Shown piece by piece: positions 39,500-48,353 of a stretch of DNA of 64,000 nt (positions are counted from its first letter, which is position 1; each line of letters begins with the position of its first letter). The translations under genes and the position numbers were made by a program. The DNA is from Pseudomonas sp. TH15 (lineage in GTDB: Bacteria > Pseudomonadota > Gammaproteobacteria > Pseudomonadales > Pseudomonadaceae): contig NZ_JAEKEL010000001.1 in assembly GCF_016651105.1 (NCBI RefSeq), positions 4,454,001 to 4,518,000 on the forward strand, given 5' to 3'. Under the pieces are notes generated by a model, which did no database searches, was not told the origin of the DNA, and saw nothing but the letters and a program-made list of their open reading frames with translations.

Positions 39500-40155
39500 T
39501 TGGTATTCTGATCCCGGCGCACAACGAAGAAGACTTGATCGAGGAATGCATCCGCGCCGCCCTGCGCGCCGCGTGTCATGAGCGATTGGCGGGTGAGACG
39601 GTACTGGTGCTGGTGGTGCTCGACAGTTGCACCGACCGCTCCTCGGCGATTGTCGACCGTTACCCGGTGCACAGCCTGGCGATCGAGGCGCGCAATGTTG
39701 GTCAGGCCCGGGCCGCCGGTGCGCGGTTTCTGCTGGAACGCGGTGTGCGCTGGATTTCCTGCTCCGACGCCGACAGCCGGGTCGCCAAGGACTGGCTGGT
39801 GGCGCAACTGGACCTAGGTGCCGACGCGGTGTGCGGCACAGTGACGGTGGATCAGTGGAACGCCGCGTTCGATGAAGCGGCACAGATTCGCTATCACCAG
39901 GGTTATCAGGCCCGCGATGGCCATCGACATATCCATGGCGCCAATCTGGGCATCAGCGCCGAGGCGTATCAGCGCGCTGGCGGGTTCGAACCATTGGCCT
40001 GCGATGAAGACGTGCAACTGGTCCGGCAACTGGAACGGTGTGGCGCGAACATCGCCTGGAGCCATGGGCCGCAAGTGCTGACCAGCGCCCGCCTGGACAG
40101 TCGGGCACGGGGTGGTTTCGGTGATTTTTTGCGGAACATGGTACAGATTGACTAA
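39496..40155 (+). CDS. Family 2 glycosyltransferase
   Basis: 219 aa GT-A enzyme without membrane segments. The N-terminus is IGILIPAHNEEDLIEECI. The metal and nucleotide-sugar motif is ISCSDADSRV (DxD), the acceptor region HGANLGISAEAYQRAGGF and the catalytic-base region ACDEDVQLVRQLERCG. The ATG at 39496 overlaps the methyltransferase stop by 4 bp. It is probably cytosolic and transfers a sugar to a small acceptor. Donor and acceptor are unknown. Confidence 0.87.
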   Translation: MIGILIPAHNEEDLIEECIRAALRAACHERLAGETVLVLVVLDSCTDRSSAIVDRYPVHSLAIEARNVGQARAAGARFLLERGVRWISCSDADSRVAKDWLVAQLDLGADAVCGTVTVDQWNAAFDEAAQIRYHQGYQARDGHRHIHGANLGISAEAYQRAGGFEPLACDEDVQLVRQLERCGANIAWSHGPQVLTSARLDSRARGGFGDFLRNMVQID

Positions 40156-40337
40156 AAAAACCGGATCAGATGAAACAGCGAGGCGACGAATAGCGCTGTA
40201 TGAGCAATACTCTGCTCGCAGCAATCCAGGGTTCGGAGCGCCGCAGTTTGCCATCAACCAGCCTTCACGGGTCTGCCAGGCTTGATCAACAAGCGTTGTG
40301 CACGACTGAGGGCGAGACAGAACAAGGACGTGACCCC

Positions 40338-41096
40338 ATGAAATCGGTCTTCATCAGCGAAAGCAGCGCCCCTGCACAGATCTGGAATAACGCGGCGCAA
40401 CTGGACAATATCCCGGTCATCAACACCCAGTCCCTGGTTCCCGAAGGCGCGCGCGCCGTGGTGGTCGCCCCGCATCCCGGCGACGAAGTGGTCATGTGCG
40501 GTGGCTTGCTGCAATTGTTGTCCTCCCTCGGCCATCCCTTGCAATTGATCTCGATTACCGACGGCAGCGCCAGCCATCCGGGCTCGCAGCAGTGGTCGGA
40601 GAAACGCTTGAGCGTGTTCCGCCCTCAGGAAAGTGTCGAAGCTTTGCGCCGCCTCGGGCTGCCGATGCACAGCCTGAAATGGATTCGCGGCGGCTTCGCT
40701 GATAACGCCCTGGCCGAACGCGAACAACAATTGGCCCACTACATTGCGCGTTACCTGCGACCTGGCGACGTGGTGTTCAGCACTTGGCGCGAAGACGGCA
40801 TCGATGACCATGACGCCGTCGGCCGGGCCAGCGCCAAAGCCGCTGAAATGACAGGGGCGACATTCCACGACGTAGCGATCTGGGCCTGGCACTGGCCGGA
40901 ACGCGAACACACGCTGATTCCCTGGGAGCGCGCACGCAAGCTGCGCCTTGACAGCTGGACCGTCGCGCGCAAGAGCCACGCCACCCATGCCTACGCCAGC
41001 CAGCTCAACGGCGAGCCTGCGCTGGGCATCGCACCGATGATGCCCCCGGTGACCCTCGAGCGCCTGCGTTTACCCTACGAGATCGTGTTCGTCTGA
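40338..41096 (+). CDS. PIG-L family deacetylase paralogue with altered active site
   Basis: 252 aa, the same length as the paralogue at 38145 and clearly its duplicate (VTDGSASHPGS versus ITDGSASHPGS; RRLGLPMHSLKW). The ATG is chosen because AAGGA precedes it. The zinc motif reads PHPGDE where the first copy has PHPDDE. The Asp replaced by Gly is the general base in MshB-type enzymes. The zinc-binding His, the second Asp and the distal DDHDAVGRAS site remain. It may be impaired, or may have a different substrate or partner role. It starts 182 bp after the glycosyltransferase gene. Confidence 0.85.
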   Translation: MKSVFISESSAPAQIWNNAAQLDNIPVINTQSLVPEGARAVVVAPHPGDEVVMCGGLLQLLSSLGHPLQLISITDGSASHPGSQQWSEKRLSVFRPQESVEALRRLGLPMHSLKWIRGGFADNALAEREQQLAHYIARYLRPGDVVFSTWREDGIDDHDAVGRASAKAAEMTGATFHDVAIWAWHWPEREHTLIPWERARKLRLDSWTVARKSHATHAYASQLNGEPALGIAPMMPPVTLERLRLPYEIVFV

Positions 41097-41119
41097 CCGC
41101 CACAAAATCGTTACCCCCG

Positions 41120-41202
41120 GTAGGAGCTGCCGAAGGCTGCGATCTTTTGATCTTCGCTGTTAAAAGCAACGTCAAAAGATCGCAGCCTTCGGCAGCCCCT
41201 AC
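41120..41202. repeat. CTGCCGAAGGCTGCGATC-type inverted repeat
   Basis: Arms AGCTGCCGAAGGCTGCGATC and GATCGCAGCCTTCGGCAG, with outer TAGG/CCTA extension and inner TTTTGA/TCAAAA, between the PIG-L paralogue and the EEP gene. Confidence 0.9.
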
Positions 41203-41276
41203 ACGGGAATCGGGAAGGAACTGCGTAGCCCTCGGATCTGTCGCATGAATAGGCAGACAGATTCAGAGGAGTGAAC

Positions 41277-42059
41277 GTGTCCAGCGATCCCGAGCGTCAC
41301 CACGTCGACGCACCCGTCATCCATCGCCTGCGGGTACTCACGGTCAACACCCATAAAGGCTTCACCGCGTTCAACCGGCGTTTCATACTTCCGGAACTGC
41401 GCGAAGCGGTACGCAGCACCTCGGCAGACCTGGTGTTTCTCCAGGAAGTAGTCGGCGAACACGAGCGGCACTCTGCCCGTTACAACGCCTGGCCGCAGGT
41501 CTCGCAATACGAGTTCCTCGCCGACAGCATGTGGAGTGATTTCGCCTATGGCCGCAACGCGGTCTACCCCGACGGTCACCACGGCAACGCGTTGCTGTCG
41601 AAATACCCGATCCGCGAATTTCGCAACCTCGATGTCTCGATCACCGGCCCCGAGCGCCGTGGCTTGTTGCACTGCGTGCTGGACGTGCCGGGCCATGCTG
41701 AAGTCCACGCGATTTGCGTGCACCTGAGCCTGCTCGAAAGTCATCGCCAGTTGCAGCTGCAGTTGCTCTGCCAACTGCTCGAATCCTTTCCCGACGACGC
41801 ACCGGTGATCATCGCCGGTGATTTCAATGACTGGCAACTGCAAGGCAATGCCGCCCTCGCCCGGCGCGAATACCTGCACGAAGCCTTCGAACGCCACCAA
41901 GGGCAGCCCGCGAAGACTTACCCGGCACGCTTTCCGCTGTTGCGTCTGGACCGTATCTACCTGCGCAATGCCAGCAGCCATCACCCGCGAATACTCGGTA
42001 ACAAACCGTGGACTCACCTCTCTGACCATTTGCCGTTGGCGGTGGAAGTGCATCTGTAA
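41277..42059 (+). CDS. Endonuclease/exonuclease/phosphatase family protein
   Basis: 260 aa from GTG at 41277; AGAGGA is 6 bases upstream, whereas the GTG at 41271 would touch it. EEP-fold catalytic segments are present in order: VLTVNTHKGF, VFLQEV (metal-binding Glu), HGNALLSKYPI, IAGDFNDW and the terminal THLSDHLPL. Members cleave phosphodiester bonds in nucleic acids, phospholipids or phosphosugars. No signal peptide is visible. It lies downstream of the PIG-L paralogue, separated by a repeat. Confidence 0.88.
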   Translation: MSSDPERHHVDAPVIHRLRVLTVNTHKGFTAFNRRFILPELREAVRSTSADLVFLQEVVGEHERHSARYNAWPQVSQYEFLADSMWSDFAYGRNAVYPDGHHGNALLSKYPIREFRNLDVSITGPERRGLLHCVLDVPGHAEVHAICVHLSLLESHRQLQLQLLCQLLESFPDDAPVIIAGDFNDWQLQGNAALARREYLHEAFERHQGQPAKTYPARFPLLRLDRIYLRNASSHHPRILGNKPWTHLSDHLPLAVEVHL

Positions 42060-42253
42060 TCGCGGCTCAGACAAGACCGCTGGTCAGACCTGCTTGAACC
42101 AAGGCAATAATCATCTACACCTAAGTCAGCTCAAGGAGTAGCGCTTTCAAATTGTTACAGCATGGATCTCACGTAGTGCATCAGTTGCACAGGAAGTGCC
42201 GATCCCATGCTTATCAAGGATGAATTCCCCGAATTTTGCCTTAGGGAATTGCC

Positions 42254-44790
42254 ATGACGCGCTACATCCGCCAGTTTCGGGCCCTTCCGCACGCATTGCT
42301 TCTGCCTGCCTCGCTATTGCTGCTCACCAGCAATCCTGCCTCGGCGGCGTGCACGCTGGTTCCGGGCCCAGGCAACGACAACTTTACCTGCGACAGCGGC
42401 ACCAGCGGTTCGCTGACTGATCTTGCCGGCAACAACAGCCTGACCTTGCCGGTCAATGGCACGGGCCGAATCAATGGCAGCGTGACCTTTGGCGCCGGCA
42501 CCGACCGCGTCGAAATAAACTCCGGGGTGATTACCGGCGCGGTCAGCCAGGGCAACGGCATCGATGACTTCGTCATGACTGGCGGCTCGATTGGCTCCCT
42601 CGCCCAAGGCGACAGCCGTGACACCTTTCTCATGACCGGCGGCACCATCGTCGGCGCCTTTGAAGACGGCGATGTCGCACGCATGACGGGTGGCACGATC
42701 GGCCGCGTCGACATGAAACTCGACAACAATATTTTCGACCTGTCCGGGGGCAGATTCTCGGCAATCTGGTCACGGGGTTCGGCACCGACACGATCATCGT
42801 CTCCGGTGGCCGCATCGGCGGCAATATCAGTGTCAGCGGCGGCAACGACAGCATCACCGTGACCGGGGGCGAAATCCTCGGTGAGATCCGCGCCAGTGTC
42901 GGTGACGACCGATTGCTTTGGGACGGCGGTGGGATCATTCGTTCGGCGATCCTGATGGACGTCGGCAACGACAGCGCCACCCTGCGCAATCTCGACGACA
43001 GCATTCTTGCCATCACGCCGAGCGTCGACGGCGGTGTCGGCAGCGACACCCTGACCTTCGATAATACCCGCACGGCACTCCCCGCACGCTTCATCAATTG
43101 GGAAACAGTCAACCTGAGCAATGCTTCACAACTGGATCTGGGCTCAGGCAGCCTGGTACTCGGCGATGCCGGCACGGGCAGCGGTGCATTGAACATCGAT
43201 GCCAGCAGTACGCTGTTTTCAACTCAGGGCACAGTATCGGCCGCGGTGGCCGGGCAAGCCGCGACGCTGACTAACTCGGGGGTCATCGACCTGACCCGTG
43301 ATAACAGCCGCATCGACGACACTCTGACCGTACAAGGCAACTACGTCGGCAACAACGGCCAGTTATTGCTGCAAAGCGTCCTCGGTGGCGACAACTCACC
43401 GAGCGACAAACTCGTGGTCAATAACGGCAACCTGAGCGGCGCCACGGTCATCAGCGTGACTAACCTCGGCGGATCAGGTGGGTTGACGCAGGTAAACGGC
43501 ATTCAGTTGGTGCAGGCGCAAGGCAGCACGGTCAGTACTGATAACGCGTTTACCCTGAGCAGCCGGTTGTCCGCCGGGGCCTACGATTACTACCTGTTCA
43601 AGGGTGGCGTCACTGCCGGCACGGAAAACAGCTGGTACTTGCGCTCCGCCGTGGTCGCGCCGCAAGTGGTCAGCGTGCCCAACCCCGATCCGAGCCTGCC
43701 ACCGATTCTGGTGCCAGTGGTGGCTACGCCGATAGCAGCGGCCATCAGCCCCCTTGCCGTGGCCGCCGGCCAACCCGTACCGAGCCCAGCCTTGCCTGTC
43801 CTCCCGGCAGCCGTGCCGGGCGCCGAACCGATTCCGTTGTACCGCCCGGAAGTACCGACGTGGTCGGTGTTGCCACCCGCTGCCGCGCAACTGACGCTCA
43901 ACGCTCTGGGCACGTTCCATGATCGTCAGGGCGATCAGCGCCTGCTCAGTGAAACCGGTGCATTCGGTGCCGGCTGGGGCCGGGTTTACGGAAAAAACAT
44001 CGACCAGACCTGGGCCGGCACCGTTACACCGCGTCTGGATGGATCGCTCAACGGCTTTCAGGTCGGCAATGATCTGTACAGCTCACAGACGGCTGGCGGC
44101 CAGACTCAGCGTGTCGGTTTCTTCGTTGGCCACAGCCGTTTGCAAGGCGACGTCGACGGTTTCAACGAGGGCTTTGAGGACAACAGCGCCGGCAAGATCA
44201 AACTCGAAGGTGACAGCTACGGCCTGTACTGGACGCTGACCGACCCGTACGGCTGGTACATCGACACGGTGGTGATGGGCACCCGCTTCGATGGCGACAA
44301 CCATTCTGATCGCGGGCTCAAACTCGACAATCGCGGACATGCCCTGACGCTGTCTGCCGAAGCCGGTTATCCATTGCCGATCAACGACACTTGGGTGGTC
44401 GAACCGCAAGCCCAGGTCATCCACCAGAAAATCTCCCTCGACAGTCAGGATGACGGCATCTCGCGGGTATCGTTCGACTCCGACGGCGCATGGACCGGAC
44501 GCCTCGGCGCACGCCTCAAAGGCCGTTATCAGGTCAGCGGCCTGCCGGTTGAGCCGTATTTGCGGGCCAATCTGTGGCACACATTTTCCGGTACTGATTC
44601 GGTAACCTTCGGCGACAGCGACGTGATTACCACGGAGCAAAAATCCTCGACGGCGGACATCGGCCTCGGTCTGGTCGTGACCCTGGATCGTGCCGTGAGC
44701 GTGTACGCCAGTACCGATTACAGCCGCAATATTGACAGTAATGACCTGCGCGGGGTGTCGGGCAACGTGGGCATCCGCATCAGTTGGTAA
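42254..44790 (+). pseudogene. Autotransporter with beta-barrel domain, frameshifted
   Basis: The signal peptide (residues 1-32, ending NPASA) is followed by a passenger of short Gly/Asp-rich beta-helix repeats (MTGGSIGSLAQGDSRDTF, MTGGTIGRVDM). The frame breaks at the G5 run 42746-42750. One extra G restores LSGGQILGNLVTGFGTDTII and joins the rest of the passenger, a Pro-rich linker and a C-terminal barrel. The barrel starts near GAFGAGWGRVYGKN and ends with Trp, as outer-membrane autotransporters do. The restored length is about 845 aa. The exported passenger would be displayed on the surface. The break may be an assembly error. Confidence 0.85.
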
Positions 44791-45113
44791 ACATTCCGTC
44801 GGTAATGGAAAGCCTTTGAGCCGGGGTTTCAAAGGCGATTTCCCATGCAAACAATCACTTAGTTATGTAAAGAAAAACAAACGCTTGCACCGCACGATTT
44901 ACCCCTACCGCTCATCGTCCAGGTTCTTGACGCGCGCAAGCACGTCTTCTTAGCTAAACCGTACTACCCCCGGAAATACCATCAGGGGCAAGCCTCCAGA
45001 ATCCCGCAAAAACGGGCGGCCAGAGGCTTGCCCCAATCCATTCGGTCGCCCCTCATTCGGGGTAGGAGAGACGCCAAAGCAAGATATGGCATGCGTTTGC
45101 AAGGTAGACCTCC
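44791..45113. other. Intergenic region between autotransporter genes, with nested hairpins
   Basis: 323 bp without a gene. GCCTTTGA/TCAAAGGC (44812-44836) could end the first gene. Further on, GGGGCAAGCCT and AGGCTTGCCCC (44985-45034) enclose a smaller CCCG/CGGG hairpin. It lies about 80 bp before the second autotransporter start. There is no long T-run, so this may be a leader structure or a REP relative. Confidence 0.5.
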
Positions 45114-46181
45114 ATGAAAACTTCATTCACCCAACAAGAGATCAAAATTACTTTTTGCACAGTCTCGAGCTCACTCCTGCTGTGCTCGTCCATGGAGGTG
45201 CAGGCCGGGCCTGCCGAGGATGAGACCGATCCGTGGTACCGAGAGAATGTGCCGGTCATGACCTTGCCCGCGACGGTGATCACCCCCTACCCGCAACGCT
45301 TCAGCCCTCGGCCGGATCTGCAGGGCACACGCTTGATCACCGAAGACCTCGCACCTTCGGCGTGGGATGAGTTATATGGGCGCAGTGCCCGTCAGGCGCA
45401 AACCGATGTGCTGTCGCCGGGGTTCGCCACACCGGGCAGCGACGCTTTCAAAGGTCCGGCGGTGCTGACGCTGCAAAGCGCCAGCCATACCCAGAAGATC
45501 GGTTTGATCGGCGGCCTCAATCAGATTCAGGCAAACGGCAATGGCTTGATCACTAGCCGTGCCCTCTCCGACCCGACCACCGACACGTTGAACTTGCAGG
45601 GCCAAAACCTCGGCGCTTATTACAGCCTGATCGGTGCCCAGGGCTGGCACGTCGATCTGTCGGCCAGCGGTGGCCGGGTCAGCGGTTTCAGTCGCAACGA
45701 ACAAGGCGCTCGGCAAGCCACCGAAGGGAGCGCGATGACCTTCTCCGTGGAGGGTGGTTATCCGATTGGCTTGAGTGAGAACTGGGTGGTCGAACCGCAG
45801 GCGCAATTGATCAATCAGCGGATTACCCTTGATACGCCGTATGCCGGGTCGGGCAATGCCTCATCGACCGATCTGAGCGCGTGGAGTGGCCGCGTCGGAG
45901 CACGGCTGAAAGGCAGTTACGATTTGAACGGTTTGCCGGTCGAACCCTACGTTCGCACCAACCTCTGGCACACGGTGTATACCGGCAACACGGTGACACT
46001 GGATCAGGTCGACAAGATCAGCAGCAGCCGCAAGTCATCGACCGTCGAGTTGGGATTGGGCTTGGTGGCGCGGGTAACGCCGGCTGTGAGCCTGTATGTG
46101 AGTGCCGATTACAGCAGCGATGTCGATGACAATGACCTCAACGGACTGATCGGCAGCCTCGGCGTGCGGATGCGCTGGTGA
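45114..46181 (+). CDS. Autotransporter beta-barrel protein with minimal passenger
   Basis: 355 aa. A leader of about 30 residues (signal-like, ending SMEVQA) is followed by about 80 residues of linker. An autotransporter-type barrel of about 240 residues ends in RMRW. The barrel is paralogous to that of the preceding gene: NWVVEPQAQLINQRITLD against TWVVEPQAQVIHQKISLD, and GLPVEPYVRTNLWHT against GLPVEPYLRANLWHT. It has almost no passenger, so it may be an outer-membrane pore or adhesin scaffold or a truncated duplicate. Confidence 0.82.
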   Translation: MKTSFTQQEIKITFCTVSSSLLLCSSMEVQAGPAEDETDPWYRENVPVMTLPATVITPYPQRFSPRPDLQGTRLITEDLAPSAWDELYGRSARQAQTDVLSPGFATPGSDAFKGPAVLTLQSASHTQKIGLIGGLNQIQANGNGLITSRALSDPTTDTLNLQGQNLGAYYSLIGAQGWHVDLSASGGRVSGFSRNEQGARQATEGSAMTFSVEGGYPIGLSENWVVEPQAQLINQRITLDTPYAGSGNASSTDLSAWSGRVGARLKGSYDLNGLPVEPYVRTNLWHTVYTGNTVTLDQVDKISSSRKSSTVELGLGLVARVTPAVSLYVSADYSSDVDDNDLNGLIGSLGVRMRW

Positions 46182-46204
46182 AACTGGATTTTCAGAGTGC
46201 CCGG

Positions 46205-48335
46205 GCTGACGCCTTCGCGAGCAGGCTCGCTCCCACATTAGATTGCATTTCTCCAGTAATAACAGCCTGGAACGCGATTTCCTGTGGGAGCGAGCCTGCT
46301 CGCGAAGACGGTGGATCAGCCAACAAAAATGTTGAATGTCACGCCCTCATCGCGAGCAGGCTCGCTCCCACAGTGGATTGCATTTCTCCAGTGAGAACAG
46401 CCTGGAATGCAATTCCCTGTGGGAGCGAGCCTGCTCGCGAAGACAGTGGATCAGCCAATAGAGATGTTGAATTTCATACCCTCATCGCGGGCAGGCCCAC
46501 TCCCACAGTGGATTGCATTTCTCCAGTGAGAACAGCCTGGAATGCAATTCCCTGTGGGAGCGAGCCTGCTCGCGAAGACGGTGGATCAGCCAATTGGAAA
46601 TGTTGAATGTCATGCCCTCATCGCGAGCAGGCTCGCTCCCACAGTGGATTGCATTTCTCCAGTGAGAACAGCCTGGAATGCGATTCCCTGTGGGAGCGAG
46701 CCTGCTCGCGAAGACGGTGGATCAGCCAATAAAAATGTTGAATGTCACGCCCTCATCGCGAGCAGGCTCGCTCCCACAGTGGATTGCATTTCTCCAGTGA
46801 GAACAGCCTGGAATGCGATTCCCTGTGGGAGCGAGCCTGCTCGCGAAGACGGTGGATCAGCCAATGGAAATGTTGAATGTCATGCCCTCATCGCGGGCAA
46901 GCCCGCTCCCACAGTGGATTGCATTTCTCCAGTAATAACAGCCTGAAACGCGATTCCCTGTGGGAGCGAGCCTGCTCGCGAAGACGTTGGATCAGCCAAT
47001 GGAAATGTTGAATGTCACGCCCTCATCGCGGGCAAGCCCACTCCCACAGTGGATTGCATTTCTCCAGTAATAACAGCCTGGAATGCAATTCCCTGTGGGA
47101 GCGAGCCTGCTCGCGAAGACGTTGGATCAGCCAATAAAAATGTTGAATGTCACGCCCTCATCGCGAGCAGGCTCGCTCCCACAGTGGATTGCATTTCTCC
47201 AGTGAAAACAGCCTGCAATGCGATTCCCTGTGGGAGCGAGCCTGCTCGCGAAGACGGTGGATCAGCCGATAGAAATGTTGAATGTCATGCCCTCATCGCG
47301 AGCAGGCTCGCTCCCACAGTGGATTGCATTTCTCCAGTGAGAACAACCTGGAATGCAATTCCCTGTGGGGGCGAGCCTGCTCGCGAAGACGGTAGATCAG
47401 CCAATGGAAATGTTGAATGTCATGCCCTCATCGCGAGCAGGCTCGCTCCCACAGTGGATTGCATTTCTCCAGTGAGAACAGCCTGGAACGCGATTCCCTG
47501 TGGCAGCGAGCCTGCTCGCGAAGACATTGGATCAGCCAACAGAAATGTTGAATGTCATGCCCTCATCGCGGGCAAGCCCACTCCCACAGTGGATTGAATT
47601 TCTCCAGTGAGAACAACCTGGAATGCAATTCCCTGTGGGAGCGAGCCTGCTCGCGAAGACGGTAGATCAGCCAATGGAAATGTTGAATGTCACGCCCTCA
47701 TCGCGGGCAAGCCCGCTCCCACAGCGGATTGCATTTCTCCAGTGAAAACAGCCTGGAATGCAATTCCCTGTGGGAGCGAGCCTGCTCGCGAAGACGGTGG
47801 CTCAGCGAATGGAAATGTTGAATGTCATGCCCTCATCGCGGGCAAGCCCACTCCCACAGTGAATTGCATTTCTCCAGTGAGAACAGCCTGGAATGCAATT
47901 CCCTATGGGAGCGAGCCTGCTCGCGAAGACGGTAGATCAGCCAATGGAAATGTTGAATGTCATGCCCTCATCGCGAGCAGGCTCGCTCCCACAGTGGATT
48001 GCATTTCTCCAGTAATAACAGCCTGGAATGCCATGCCCTGTGGCAGCGAGCCTGCTCGCGAAGACGGTGGATCAGCCCATAGAAATGTTGAATGTCATGC
48101 CCTCATCGCGAGCAGGCTCGCTCCCACAGTGGATTGCATTTCTCCAGTGAGAACAACCTGGAACGCGATTCCCTGTGGGAGCGAGCCTGCTCGCGAAGAC
48201 GGTGGATCAGCCAATGGAAATGTTGAATGTCATGCCCTCATCGCGAGCAGGCTTGCTCCCACAGTGGAGTGCATTTCTCCAGTGAGAACAGCCTGGAACG
48301 CGATTCCCTGTAGGAGCGAGGCTTGCCCGCGAAGG
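46205..48335. repeat. Tandem array of sixteen 135-bp REP-doublet units
   Basis: Units begin at 46209 and then recur every 135 bp (one interval of 136, at 46479-46615) to 48235. Each unit holds a left REP arm (CGCGAGCAGGCTCGCTCCCA), a roughly 50-bp spacer, an inverted right arm (TGGGAGCGAGCCTGCTCGCG) and a roughly 35-bp linker. The right arm is almost invariant. The left arm varies between GAGCAGGCTCGC and GGGCAAGCCCGC/CCAC forms. Because 135 is a multiple of three, the array stays open in one frame and yields spurious repetitive ORFs. It lies between the second autotransporter gene and the convergent glgB gene. Confidence 0.95.
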
Positions 48336-48353
48336 GAGCGACGCGGTTTTAAA

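Noticed and set aside
46205..48335. CRISPR array
   Set aside because: The whole 135-bp unit is repeated, with no unique spacers, and it contains REP palindromes. There are no cas genes nearby.
46178..48350. Long plus-strand ORFs encoding 45-residue repeats
   Set aside because: They are the REP-doublet array read in its open frame. There is no ribosome site or protein family, and the last one runs antisense through glgB.
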